Source of the DNA: CBDFKU01 sp965248975
GTDB lineage: Bacteria > Chloroflexota > Dehalococcoidia > Lucifugimonadales > JAGWBF01
Length of the DNA: 64,000 bases
Direction: 5' to 3'
Assembly (NCBI GenBank): GCA_965248975.1
Contig: CBDFKU010000020.1
Location: forward strand, 434,001-498,000
Shown here: positions 42,162 through 51,215 of the stretch, piece after piece
Layout of the letters: each line of letters starts with the position of its first letter
Numbering within the stretch: position 1 is the first letter of the stretch
Made by a program: the position numbers and the translations under genes
The notes under the pieces: model-generated
Database searches by the model: none
What the model saw: the letters and a program-made list of their open reading frames with translations, nothing else
Told to the model about the DNA's origin: nothing

Positions 42162-43151
42162 ATGGCGGGCAATATGACTATCCTGGTGGGGACCATCGGC
42201 CAGGGAATCTTCCGCAGCGCCGACGGCGGGGACACCTGGCAGCGGGTGAGCATCGACCACGGCATCCACTCCGACGCCCTGGTACGCACCATCGTCAACG
42301 TGCCGGACTGCCCGTGGCACGCCTTTGCCGGCACCGACAAAGGGCTCTACCGGACCGGGGACGCCGGCGGCACGTGGAAGCTGGTGGACTCGCCCCTGAG
42401 CAGCTACTGCGTCTGGGCACTGACCGTGGATCCCGGCGACCCGAAGATCATTTACGCCGGGACGGGCACCCCTACTCCGGGAGCCATCTTCCGGTCCACT
42501 GATGGCGGCAGCAAGTGGGAGAAACGGCCTGTGCAGATAGCTGATGAGTGCCCCAACGTGGGCGTTCCCCGGGTCACCGGGATAGCCGTCGACCCGGTGG
42601 ACCGCCGCAACGTCTGGGTGGGCTTGGAGGTTGACGGGGTAAGACACAGCGCCGACGGCGGTGACACGTGGATGGCGGTGAACGGGGCTATCCCCAACCG
42701 GGACGTGCACAACGTGGCCGTGGCGGACGGGCCTCCCAAGACCGTGTTCGTGGTGGTCAACAACGATATCTTCACCAGCACCGACGATGGCCGCACCTGG
42801 AACGCCATCGGCATCAAGGAGGCCTTCCCGCTAGGCTACCCCAGGGGAATCGCCGTGCAGCCGGGCGACGCCCACAAGACCGTTTTCGTCACCCTGGGCG
42901 ACACCACGCCGGGCCGCACGGGCACGGTGATGCGGTCCAAGGATACCGGCGTAAGCTGGGAGAACCTTTCCCTGCCGGTGCAGCCCAACACGGCCATGTG
43001 GGTGGTCAACTCCCAGCCCTACGACCCCCGGATCGTCTTTGCAGGCAGCCGCTACGGCTACATGTACCGCAGCGACGACGGTGGAGATAGCTGGGCCAAG
43101 CTGTGGCGGGAGTTCAGCGAGATCTCATCGGTGGTCTGGATGCCGGCCTAG
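42162..43151 (+). CDS. BNR/sialidase-like beta-propeller protein
   Basis: 329 aa with repeated Asp-box motifs (SxDxGxTW): SADGGDTW, TGDAGGTW, STDGGSKW, SADGGDTW, STDDGRTW, SKDTGVSW and SDDGGDSW, spaced about 45 residues, so a beta-propeller of the sialidase/Vps10 type. There is no signal peptide, so it seems to be cytoplasmic. Catalytic residues of true sialidases (Arg triad, Tyr/Glu) are not recognised, so a binding or scaffold role is more likely. ATG 42162 has GGAGG 9 nt upstream. It follows the amidohydrolase cluster by 145 nt. Confidence 0.85.
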   Translation: MAGNMTILVGTIGQGIFRSADGGDTWQRVSIDHGIHSDALVRTIVNVPDCPWHAFAGTDKGLYRTGDAGGTWKLVDSPLSSYCVWALTVDPGDPKIIYAGTGTPTPGAIFRSTDGGSKWEKRPVQIADECPNVGVPRVTGIAVDPVDRRNVWVGLEVDGVRHSADGGDTWMAVNGAIPNRDVHNVAVADGPPKTVFVVVNNDIFTSTDDGRTWNAIGIKEAFPLGYPRGIAVQPGDAHKTVFVTLGDTTPGRTGTVMRSKDTGVSWENLSLPVQPNTAMWVVNSQPYDPRIVFAGSRYGYMYRSDDGGDSWAKLWREFSEISSVVWMPA

Positions 43152-43228
43152 CTGCGGCCTAAGGATCGGTAGTTCGCGACCTCTTACGAAGTTCCCTACG
43201 TTTCTTGATCGCAGCTTCTCTTTGGTCG

Positions 43229-44341
43229 CTATTTAAATTCGAAATCATCCAACCAAACCGTCGAACTCCCTGTGTGTTCATCGAATCCAATGATGACGAC
43301 GTCAAGTTGACTCAACTGCACACCCTGAGCCGAGAACTCACTTAAGTTTCTGCATATCTGCGTCCATTCACCGGCCTCGTTTACAAGCACGGTTAGTCCA
43401 TGCTCAACTGCGCTTGTGTCTTTCAGTTTGAGAGCGAATGCTTGGTCGGGGCTCTCAGTGTAAACCCAAAGACATATCTGGCTGAAACTAGACGCGTCAT
43501 AACCTTGAGACGTAGCCACTCCCCAGATGCCAAACTTACCAACGGCGCTGTGAAACTCAGTTCTAACAGAGAGGGGTGAGCTGTGTGCGATATCATATAC
43601 GCCCTGGCAAAGAAACAGTGCCGGCTCGTCTAGTGGACCATAGAATGAAGTTGGATTGGTTTCTTCAAGCTGTCTAAACACATGTCCGGTAATGGCCACA
43701 TGGCGACATTCGATCGGTGTCGGGACAGGGGTCGGAGTGTTGGTGGGGGTCGGGGTCGGGGTGTCGGTCGGCGGTACCGGGGTGTCGGTCGGCGGTACCG
43801 GGGTGTCGGTCGGCGGTACCGGGGTGTCGGTCGGCGGTACCGGGGTGTCGGTCGGCGCCACCGGGGTGTCGGTCGGCGGTACCGGGGTGTCTGGGGGAGT
43901 TGCCGTTAGGATGGTGGGGGAAGGAGGGGGCTTGATAACCTCGAAACTAATATTCTTCCTAATTTCGCTGTTACCATCACTGCTTACTATGACCGTAACT
44001 GTGTCAAGACCGGGTGCACTGGGCGCTGTGTAGATGACAGAGGAACCTGTGGCAGGGGAAGGCGAGAGACTTCCTCACCTGGGGCACCTGATCCTCGCTG
44101 AAGAGGCCCGGATCAGCCTAGACCTGGAGGAGGTGCTCTTGATCACTGTCCATTCAAACCTAAGGTTTGCCCCTGAGGCATCAATCCTCAGAGTCGCTTC
44201 CTCTCCCGCATTGATGGTGTTGCCAGGGTCAACTTCAATGTTACTGATTACCGGCAGTTCTGGATCGCTACCACAAGCAAAAAGCAGTCCGGTCACTGAA
44301 ACCAAAATCACGATTAATTTCAGTTGAGGCCGTGCGAACAT
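43229..44341 (-). pseudogene. Lipoprotein with TP-rich linker, interrupted by an in-frame TGA
   Basis: The N-terminal piece (44341-44075) has a signal peptide with lipobox (LLFACGSD) and an Ig-like start (SNIEVDPGNTINAGEEATLRID). It ends at TGA 44077-44075. The same frame reopens with SPSPATGSSVIYTAPSAPGLDTVTV, the second half of that Ig-like domain, then the PP-rich linker, six TDTPVPP repeats, and a C-terminal beta-rich domain (LFLCQGVYDI to STVWLDDFEF). About 25 codons before the TGA look non-native (SRSRLIRASSARIRCPR), so a pair of frameshifts or a local rearrangement is more likely than recoding. The intact protein would be a surface lipoprotein. Confidence 0.65.
43761..43886. repeat. 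Six 21-bp tandem repeats
   Basis: Unit GTGTCGGTCGGCGGTACCGG plus one G, repeated six times; the fifth unit has GCGCCACC in place of GCGGTACC. On the minus strand each unit encodes TDTPVPP. The number of units is likely to vary between strains. Confidence 0.9.
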
Positions 44342-44851
44342 TCTTGAACCCCCTGTAAACCTAACGACGAATCCTACTGTTGTATTGGGTCCTGCAGCAC
44401 GTTCACAAACAACCCTCTATAAGTCTGCTGGGGGCCGCAAGACGTTCGTACCCTGACTGTCAGAGTGTCACGTAATCCGTCAATAGGAGGGCTATACAAG
44501 GTGGCACACCCTTCTACGGGTTGTAGCGTCCCTGTAGCTTTGAACCATTTACAGATCACATCTCCGGGATCTAGGATAACAGCTTTCACCAACACCTGTT
44601 TGCCGACTGAGGTCTTGAGCGCTGCGTCAGCTTCATAGACCTTCATATCTCCCCCAGGGGGATCTTCTACGATAAGATGACTTATGATTGGCGTAGTGTC
44701 AGACGTTCGAAACGACGAATAAGGGGTCATGCCATAGATCAGCGCGACCAACCCGGCAGCGGGTACCAGAACGATCAACAGCCGCCACGGATGTTTGGGT
44801 AGTGTCCTCCTCAGCAACTCATGTGGATGTAGAGCGTTAAATAGAATTACC

Positions 44852-44858
44852 AATATTT
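44852..44858. repeat. Target-site duplication of IS-B, left copy (AATATTT)
   Basis: AATATTT before GATTCG (44859), repeated at 46838-46844 after GAATC. Seven bases here, six at copy A. Confidence 0.8.
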
Positions 44859-46837
44859 GATTCGTTCGTAAAAACCCCTCGCCAAGCTGGGGCAAGGCAG
44901 GGATAATGTGTGGAAGCGGCGAGGTGCTGCACCTGGGCGGGGGAGGTGAGCATGTTCCGAGAGCGAGACCCACAGGTGAGCCTGTGGCAGTCCGAGTTCC
45001 TGGTTCCGCCGAAGAAGGCCAGGCGCTTGGAGCGGAGTTGGGCCGAGGTTTTCCGGAACGAGGCGCTCCCCCTGATTGACGAGGAGCGCTTTGCTCCGAT
45101 GTACTGCGCGGACAACGGCCGTCCCAACCGAGCGGTGCAGACGGTCCTCGGGGTCCACCTTCTCAAAGAGATGTTCAACCTCACCGACGATGAAGCCCTA
45201 GAACAGCTGGAGTTCAATCTGCTCTGGCACCACGCCCTGCGGCTGGATATGGAGGAGACCCACCTCCCCCAGAAGACGCTACACAACTTCCGAGTTCGCC
45301 TGATGCAGCACGACGGTGGCCGGCTGGCTTTCCAGGAGACCACGGAGCGGATCATCCAGGCGCTGGGTATACGCACCGGAAAGCAGCGGCTGGACTCCAC
45401 CCACATCATGAGCAACATCGCCACCCTCACCCGCCTCGGCCTGTTCTGTGAGACGATGCGGTTGTTCCTTCGGGCCGTGAGCCAAGAGCACCCAGAGCTT
45501 CGCCGTGTGGTCCCAGAGGGCCTTGTGAGGCGCTACTTGAAGGAAGAAGCAGAAGCGACCGACTACGAGGACGCCCGCTCGGGGGAGGGTCGCCGAAGGC
45601 TTGGCGTGTGTGCCCGGGACCTCTACCGGCTGGTGGACGGCTTCCGTGGCACGGCTGCCGCCCAACTGGAGGAGTACCGGCTGCTGGAGAGGCTGCTGCG
45701 GGAGCAGTGTGTGGTGGGCAACAAGCGGGACGGGCGCCCCGGAGAGGGCGATGACGACGCAGGGGAAGGGGCGGTGCCCATCACCCTCAGGGACCCGAAG
45801 GAGGTGCGGTCCGATTCCCTGCAATCGCCCCACGACCCGGAGGCCACCTACAGCGGGCACAAAGGCAAGGGGTACGAGGTACAGGTGGCGGAGACCTGCC
45901 ATGCGGAGAACGCCACCCAGTTGATCACTCATGTAGAGGTGACCCCATCCAGCGGGAGCGACACCGACGTGACTGTGCCGCTGGTTGACGGGCTGGCGGA
46001 GCGGAAGGTCCGACCGGACGAGCTCTTCGCGGACACGGCGTATGGGTCGGGCCGCAACGCCTTCGAGGCCTCGCGCCGGGGGACGGAACTGGTGAGCCCG
46101 GTGGCGGGGTCGGCGCCGGGGAACTCCCACGAAGGAGAGGGAGACGGACCGCCGCCGCTCACTGGGGCGGACTTCCAGATCGACGTCACCGGGGAGCAGG
46201 CCACGGTGTGCCCCGCCGGGCACCGGTCCGTCGAGGAGTACGAGCTGGAGGATGCGCCGGAGCGGGTAGAGGTTCACTTTGCCAGGGCAACATGCGAGCT
46301 CTGCCCCTTGCGGTCCCGTTGCCCGGTGAAGCTGGACCGGCGTGCGGGGGCCTACGTCCTCAAGGCGGACCTGGTGAAGGTGAACATCGAGGGGCGGCGG
46401 CGGGCCGAGGCCACCGAGGAGTGGCGCAAGCGGTATGCCATAAGGGCCGGGATAGAGGGGACAAACTCCGAGCTGAAGCGCGCCCACGGGCTTGGGCGCT
46501 TGCGGGTGCGAGGGGGCCGTCGGGTGCGGCTTGCCGTCTACCTGAAGGCGTTGGCGTGCAACTTCAAGCGGATGGTCCATGCACGCCTGGTGGAGATGGA
46601 AAACACGGCTCAGCCGGAGGCCGGGACGGTACCTGCGGTCGCAGCCGCGTGAGGGCCCCGCTCCATAACTTCCATCGGGCGCCCTGAGCCACGGAAGGGG
46701 TACTGCACGGGATCCTGCTTGTCCTGAGCGCAGCCCCAAGGGCGGTGAGGTCAGCAGCCGACAGCCCGTGGCGCCTCCCTGCCAGACACCCTCGCACTCC
46801 AGGGTCCATCTCTAACAGGCCTTTCTACGAAGGAATC
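44859..46837 (+). mobile_element. IS1182-like insertion sequence, copy B (1979 bp)
   Basis: Same length and ends as copy A (11170-13148), inverted relative to it. It interrupts the reconstructed membrane protein gene. The two copies differ at only a few positions, for example AAGCGGGAC versus AAGAGGGAC in the transposase gene, without changing the protein. The AATATTT repeats confirm an independent insertion. Confidence 0.9.
44952..46652 (+). CDS. IS1182-like transposase, copy B
   Basis: 566-aa transposase identical in sequence to that of copy A, starting at ATG 44952 with GGGAGGTGAG directly upstream. The open frame of 580 codons begins 14 codons earlier at 44910. DUF772-like N-terminus, DDE residues and the CxxCxxxxxC cluster as in copy A. 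Being intact, it could mobilise both copies. A 486-codon antisense frame across it (45279-46739) is a shadow. Confidence 0.9.
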   Translation: MFRERDPQVSLWQSEFLVPPKKARRLERSWAEVFRNEALPLIDEERFAPMYCADNGRPNRAVQTVLGVHLLKEMFNLTDDEALEQLEFNLLWHHALRLDMEETHLPQKTLHNFRVRLMQHDGGRLAFQETTERIIQALGIRTGKQRLDSTHIMSNIATLTRLGLFCETMRLFLRAVSQEHPELRRVVPEGLVRRYLKEEAEATDYEDARSGEGRRRLGVCARDLYRLVDGFRGTAAAQLEEYRLLERLLREQCVVGNKRDGRPGEGDDDAGEGAVPITLRDPKEVRSDSLQSPHDPEATYSGHKGKGYEVQVAETCHAENATQLITHVEVTPSSGSDTDVTVPLVDGLAERKVRPDELFADTAYGSGRNAFEASRRGTELVSPVAGSAPGNSHEGEGDGPPPLTGADFQIDVTGEQATVCPAGHRSVEEYELEDAPERVEVHFARATCELCPLRSRCPVKLDRRAGAYVLKADLVKVNIEGRRRAEATEEWRKRYAIRAGIEGTNSELKRAHGLGRLRVRGGRRVRLAVYLKALACNFKRMVHARLVEMENTAQPEAGTVPAVAAA

Positions 46838-46844
46838 AATATTT
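46838..46844. repeat. Target-site duplication of IS-B, right copy (AATATTT)
   Basis: Exact second copy of the 7-bp repeat, adjoining the right end of copy B. Confidence 0.8.
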
Positions 46845-46963
46845 GGCTTGGAATAGAAATCGGCCCAAAGGTGGCCGTACCTCCGGTCTCTCCGATGATT
46901 GGGCCCAGATAATGCCAGACCACATGGAAGGCCAGCAGTAGGAGGAGGGCCAAACTCGATGCA

Positions 46964-48097
46964 CTAGTACTCAGTCAACCTGTGATTTGAAGGATATAGC
47001 CGATGGAGTTTCGCCCTAGCATCTTGGGTGTTGAAGCGCCAATGGATAGAGGCTCGGGCGGCGTTTCGCTCCCCCTCCAGGGCCTGAATTTCTCGGCGGA
47101 GGGCAGCCTCATCGGGGACACGCCTCCTCAGGCAAGATCGGGCCAGGACGCTGAACTCGATCTCCGCCATGTTGAGCCAACTGCCGTGTTTGGGGGTGTG
47201 GTGGAACTCCAGCCGCTTTACGATACGCCGGGCCTCAGGGGCAGGAAAGGCCTCGTACAGGGAAGCCGGGCGATGAGTGTTCAGGTTATCCAGAACAACT
47301 CGCACCACCGGGGCCTCCGGGTAGGCCTCATCCACCAACCAACGCATCTGACGGGCGAAGTCCTGCTGGGTCCGCCGCTGGGTGATGGCCACGTGTCTCC
47401 AGCCCTGCAGCGGCTCGCAGGTCAGGAACAGGTTCCGGGTGCCCTCCCTTCGGTACAAAGTAGTCCTGTCGCCGCGGCTGTCCCGGCTTCGCTGGGAGGG
47501 GCGGCCGTGGCTCGCTCAACAGCTGAGTCGAGGTCTCGTCAAAGCAGACCACCGGCCGCCGGGGGTCATAGGGCTCGGCATACAGGTCCAGCACATCCTC
47601 CATGGCTGCCACAAAGTCGGCGCTCACCTTAGGAATACACCATTCCTTCTTCTGCCACGGCTTAAGAACGTTTTTTTGAGCCGCTTGCGGATGCCTTCAT
47701 GGGACATGGAGGGCACCAACCCTAGCTCTACCACTTTCCCGGCCAACAGCCGCAGGGTCCAGTGGTCGTGGCCCTCCGGCGCGGCGCTGCAGGCCAGGGC
47801 GATGAGGTGGGCCTCTCCCTTGTCGTCCAGCTTCCTCCGTGGCCTGGGCCTGGGCCTTTCCAGCAAAGCCCCCTTCATGCCCTCTTCAGCGAAACGCCGC
47901 TTGATGCGGAACACTGTGCCTACGGAGACGTCCAAGGCCTCAGACACCTTGGGAGCCTTCCAACCCTCATCGCTCTTTAGTAGAATCCTCGCCCGGGTCA
48001 TCACACGAGCCCGGCTCTTCCCACTTCGAATCAATTGCTGGAGTTGTTCCCAGTCTTCCTGGTCCAAGCGCACCCTATACTTTTCCCGTCGTCCCAT
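46964..48097 (-). CDS. IS630-type transposase, copy B, split over frames
   Basis: Same layout as copy A: helix-turn-helix frame from ATG 48097, shift at the A7 run, middle frame with VVCFDETS, shift back near 47460, last frame with VLDNLNTH and NMAEIEF. Both frame changes are at identical positions in both copies. Only single-base differences exist, for example REDREQL in copy A versus QEDWEQL here. The TAG stop again uses the target TA. Confidence 0.75.
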
Positions 48098-48190
48098 CAC
48101 TGCCACCCCTTGGGTAGATTCTGTCTTCCCAAAGGGTAGCAACTTTGAGTGATTTCTTAAATAATTACCAACACCGAGTTGACTGAGTAC
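46967..48190 (-). mobile_element. IS630-type element, copy B (1224 bp)
   Basis: GTACTCAGTCAAC inverted repeats at both ends, flanked by TA (46965-46966 and 48191-48192) in a CTAG target. It is inserted in the membrane-protein gene, 122 bp from the right end of IS1182-like copy B. Confidence 0.9.
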
Positions 48191-48492
48191 TAGCTTCCGG
48201 GACGACACAAAACAATGAGCCTTGGAATATTAAGAAAAGGATAAGGAAGAGAATCGCGAGCGCGAATGCGGCCAAAAGATTAAGGAACAAGGTAACCCGA
48301 AGAGGCAAAGCCTCGGTTAACGGTGCATTCGTGGACATTTAATCATCCCAAATGCATCCACTACCGTATTAGCAAATCCAAACGCCCCTTAATGCCTCGG
48401 GAACGACAAGGTACTCTATAGCCTGTCATGGTGAACTTTCTCCGTCGGGACCGATTTTCACTTTCATCACTACTTCGCGATCCCCGAGCAGT

Positions 48493-49314
48493 TCAGCTGG
48501 CGGCGTCCCCTGCTTCCGACAGGAACTCCAGCACCCGGCAGAGGTACTTCTCGGGCTCCTCGGTGGGCCTGCCCACCTCGCCCCAGCGGCAGTTGGGTAT
48601 CAGGCGGTGCGCCAGCTCCGCCAGCCCTCGGGGATGGATGTCGTCGTTGCCTGGCATGACCAGCGTCGGCCTGCGGATGCCCTTCAACATCTCCGCCGTT
48701 ACACCCAATGCCGCATAGTTGTCGGCGAACAGGGCCTCCACCGTGTCTCGCATCACCTGGACGAACTCCTCGGTGGCCGTCGCCTCGAAGGCCGCCCTGT
48801 AATCAGGATCGTCCTGCACCCCGTCGGGCACGAAGGGTGAGAAGCGGTCGGCGGGATCGGCGGAGGTCGCCACGGCCGCCATACCTTGATTCAGCGCTAT
48901 GTCGGCGCTTCGCAGCAGCTGGGCCCCCAGGAGGACGTCGCAAGCGATGCTGCCGGCGACAGTGCCGGGGAAGATGGCCCGTACCCGCTCCGGGTAGGCC
49001 AGGGCGCATCGCATGGAGATGGCGGCCCCGAAGGAGTTGCCCCCGAGATATGCCCTCTCGATGCCCAGGGCGTCCATAAGGCCCATTACGTCCTGGCAGT
49101 CCAGCTCCCAGGACTGGACCACCACCGGGCTCCTGGACCGGCCCCCGAAGCGGCGGTCGTAGGTGATCACCCTATACTCCCGGGACAGGCCCTCCACCAC
49201 AGGGCCGAAGTACCCGGAAACCCCCTTCAGGCCCCCGGGAGTCAGCACCATGGGCGGGCCGCTGCCGGCCTCTTCGTAGTAGATCTCGGCACCGTTAACC
49301 TTGGCAGTGGGCAT
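48493..49314 (-). CDS. Alpha/beta hydrolase
   Basis: 273 aa, alpha/beta-hydrolase fold. The oxyanion/strand segment GSGPPMVLTPGGLKG, the nucleophile elbow GGNSFGAAIS (catalytic Ser), an acid in MPGNDDIHPRG and a His in the DDIHP region make a plausible triad. The frame is open further upstream to 49392, but ATG 49314 has a perfect GGAGGTGA site and begins at the conserved MPTAKVNGAEIYYEEAGSG. Substrate unknown. It is divergent from proB. Confidence 0.9.
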   Translation of the reverse strand: MPTAKVNGAEIYYEEAGSGPPMVLTPGGLKGVSGYFGPVVEGLSREYRVITYDRRFGGRSRSPVVVQSWELDCQDVMGLMDALGIERAYLGGNSFGAAISMRCALAYPERVRAIFPGTVAGSIACDVLLGAQLLRSADIALNQGMAAVATSADPADRFSPFVPDGVQDDPDYRAAFEATATEEFVQVMRDTVEALFADNYAALGVTAEMLKGIRRPTLVMPGNDDIHPRGLAELAHRLIPNCRWGEVGRPTEEPEKYLCRVLEFLSEAGDAAS

Positions 49315-49422
49315 CGGCTCACCTCCTCGATGGGTTCCAGAGCGGGGGGTTCCGGTCCACGCAATTGCAGCAGAAGGGCGTCCCGATGTCAACAGTCACA
49401 GTTCCACGTGGCGCCCCTACCC

Positions 49423-49431
49423 TGCTATAAT
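49423..49431 (+). promoter_or_regulatory. Extended -10 promoter for proB
   Basis: TGCTATAAT, an extended -10 element, with only a weak -35 match (TTCCAC). Transcription would start near 49438, about 30 nt before the proB ATG. Confidence 0.5.
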
Positions 49432-49469
49432 TAACTCTCCGTTTCTAGGGGTAGCGATTACAGACGCCA

Positions 49470-50681
49470 ATGGTTGATTCGACAGGGTCTCCTACTACCC
49501 GTCAAGACTCTCGGACTCCCCGACAAGAGCCCGAAATGGATTGCGCCCCGGGGCTGGAATCGTCGTCGGATGTCCGGTACAGGCGCCTGGTAGTGAAGGC
49601 GGGCACCGGTGTCCTCACCGGCGGATCGGACCGCCTCGCCCCGGAGGTGATGTCCGGCCTGGTCCGTCAGATAGCCGGGCTCCGTTCCCAGGGCGTCGAG
49701 GTCGTGCTGGTGACCTCCGGTGCGGTAGCCGCGGGAAGGCACTCGCTGGCCATGGGACAGGAGCGGCGGGACATCCCCTTCCGGCAGGTGTTGGCGGCGG
49801 TGGGACAGAGCCACCTGATGCACGTGTACGAGCGTCTGTTCGAGGAGCACGGCGTGAAGGTGGCCCAGGCCCTGCTCACATGGAAGGACCTTTCCGACCG
49901 CCAGAGCTATCTGAACGTACGCAACACCCTCCTGGCCCTCCTGGACCTGGGCGTGGTGCCTGTGCTGAACGAGAACGACGTGGTGGCCGTGGACGAGATC
50001 GGCGAGGTGTTCGGGGACAACGACAGGTTGTCGGCCCTGGTGGCCGGCCTGGTGGACGCCGACCTCCTGGCGATCCTCACCGACACCGAGGGGCTCTATT
50101 CCGCCGACCCCAGGGTAGACCCCGAAGCCCGGCTAATCCCCAGAGTGGAACGGGTCGACCAGTCCCTGGAGTCCCTGGCAGGCAGGCATCGTAACCCCCA
50201 GGCGCGGGGCGGCATGTTGACCAAGCTGGAGGCCGCCAGGCTGGCTGCCGCCTCGGGAACCCACACTGTAATCTGCAACGGCCTCGAGGACGACGTGCTC
50301 CCGAGGTTGGTGAAGGGAGAGGAGCTGGGTACCCTGTTCCTGCCCACGGCGAGCAGGGTGGAGAGTCGAAAGAGGTGGATGCTCAGCGGTCTCTCCACTC
50401 GCGGGAAGATCGTGGTGGACGACGGCGCTGCGGCCGCGCTACGAGACCAGAGCCGCAGCCTTCTGCCCGCCGGAGTGAGGGACGTCGAAGGAGAGTTCCA
50501 GCGGGGCGACATCATCTCGGTGTCGACGGTCGACGGCGAGAGGGTGGCCTGCGGCATCTCCAACTACGGCTCGGCGGAAGTCGCCCGTATCAAGGGCTCC
50601 CGCTCCGACCGCATACAGGACATCCTGGGCTACCACTACGGCCAGGAGGTGGTCCACCGCAACAACATGGTGCTGCTCTGA
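49470..50681 (+). CDS. proB: Glutamate 5-kinase
   Basis: Phosphorylates glutamate to gamma-glutamyl phosphate, first step of proline synthesis. 403 aa: an amino acid kinase domain (from about 38; VVKAGTGVLTGG, VLVTSGAVAAGR, NENDVVAVDEIG, FGDNDRLSALVA) and a C-terminal PUA domain (about 300-403; GKIVVDDGAAAAL, SSYGSAEVARIKG-like). The N-terminal 37 residues before the kinase core are unusual; ATG 49536 is a possible later start. ProA lies 0.8 kb downstream, with three toxin-antitoxin-like genes between. Confidence 0.95.
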   Translation: MVDSTGSPTTRQDSRTPRQEPEMDCAPGLESSSDVRYRRLVVKAGTGVLTGGSDRLAPEVMSGLVRQIAGLRSQGVEVVLVTSGAVAAGRHSLAMGQERRDIPFRQVLAAVGQSHLMHVYERLFEEHGVKVAQALLTWKDLSDRQSYLNVRNTLLALLDLGVVPVLNENDVVAVDEIGEVFGDNDRLSALVAGLVDADLLAILTDTEGLYSADPRVDPEARLIPRVERVDQSLESLAGRHRNPQARGGMLTKLEAARLAAASGTHTVICNGLEDDVLPRLVKGEELGTLFLPTASRVESRKRWMLSGLSTRGKIVVDDGAAAALRDQSRSLLPAGVRDVEGEFQRGDIISVSTVDGERVACGISNYGSAEVARIKGSRSDRIQDILGYHYGQEVVHRNNMVLL

Positions 50682-50694
50682 AGGGAGTGCCGGT

Positions 50695-50903
50695 ATGAGC
50701 AAGTATGTTGTGTACATTGAGCCTGCAGAGGAAGGCGGCTATATAGTATCGTGCCCGGACTTCCCAGGCTGTGTACCCAGGGCGAGACCGTAGATGAAGC
50801 TCTCGATATGATAAAGGACGCCATAGAAGGTTACATTGCTAGCTTGAAGAAGCACGGGGAGCCAGTTCCTACCGGGTCCTCTTTCTGGCGATCTAAACCG
50901 TAG
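50695..50903 (+). pseudogene. hicB: hicB-like gene with a one-base frameshift
   Basis: ATG 50695 with GGGAG upstream begins SKYVVYIEPAEEGGYIVSCPDFPGCV, a textbook HicB-like start. After GTACCCAGG the frame runs to a stop at 50791-50793. Restoring one base (GTA-ACC-CAG) continues as QGETVDEALDMIKDAIEGYIASLKKHGEPVPT to TAG 50903, the usual HicB end. A single deletion therefore inactivated it. Confidence 0.8.
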
Positions 50904-50921
50904 CGTAGCTGAGGGGCATGG

Positions 50922-51215
50922 ATGGCAGAAGTCTCGATTTCTGTAAACGGGGTGCCCATTAGGTTAACTGACGAGAGGTGGAAGCATATAAAGGCAAGAC
51001 ACCCTGAAGTGCAGGAACAGAACGAGATATTTGAGGTCCTAAGTTCTCCTGATCTGATTCAAATAGGCGATTTCGGAGGGCTTATGGCCATTCGCAAGCT
51101 GAACCATCTGTACTTTGTGGTCGTGTATCGAGAGATTTCGAGCGAGGATGGATTTGTCATCACCGCGTATCTCACTGAACGTCTGAAGGAGAGGACAATA
51201 CTATGGAGCCGCTGA
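50922..51215 (+). CDS. Small RHPE-motif protein, putative BECR/PBECR-type toxin, copy 1
   Basis: 97 aa. Key pattern: LTDERWKHIKARHPEVQ, an EVLSSPDLIQ stretch, then strands LYFVVVYREIS and FVITAYLTERLKERTILW. The sequence resembles small nuclease-like proteins of the BECR (barnase/EndoU/colicin/RelE) superfamily, often annotated PBECR2 or left hypothetical; the HxxxRHP motif could provide catalytic residues. It overlaps the next gene (DUF2283) by 13 nt, the arrangement of a toxin-antitoxin pair. Copy 2 at 56224-56493 has the same design. Function inferred only from context. Confidence 0.65.
   Translation: MAEVSISVNGVPIRLTDERWKHIKARHPEVQEQNEIFEVLSSPDLIQIGDFGGLMAIRKLNHLYFVVVYREISSEDGFVITAYLTERLKERTILWSR

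Larger units (their letters stand above)
44374..48338 (-). pseudogene. Multi-TM membrane protein gene split by two insertion sequences
   Basis: Removing the IS1182-like copy (44859-46837) with one 7-bp repeat and the IS630 copy (46967-48190) with one TA leaves 753 nt, exactly 251 codons in one open frame from ATG 48338 to 44374. The 250-aa product begins MSTNAPLTEALPLR and has hydrophobic helices (LAAFALAILFLILFLIF, SSLALLLLLAFHVVWHY, LLIVLVPAAGLVALIYG), then a soluble C-terminal domain with KTSVGKQVLVKAVI and TLTVRVRTSCG, perhaps Ig-like. No family recognised. Its last codons are 33 nt before the broken lipoprotein gene, so the two were one operon. Confidence 0.8.

Noticed and set aside
43761..43886. 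CRISPR array
   Set aside because: The repeats are head-to-tail 21-mers without spacers and encode TDTPVPP.
44075..44077. TGA in the lipoprotein gene as a second selenocysteine codon
   Set aside because: No redox context, no cysteine at the place in comparable domains, and the sequence before it looks scrambled.
13149..44858. Composite transposon formed by the two IS1182-like copies
   Set aside because: Each copy has its own distinct target duplication, and the 31.7 kb between them is ordinary chromosomal content, including housekeeping genes.
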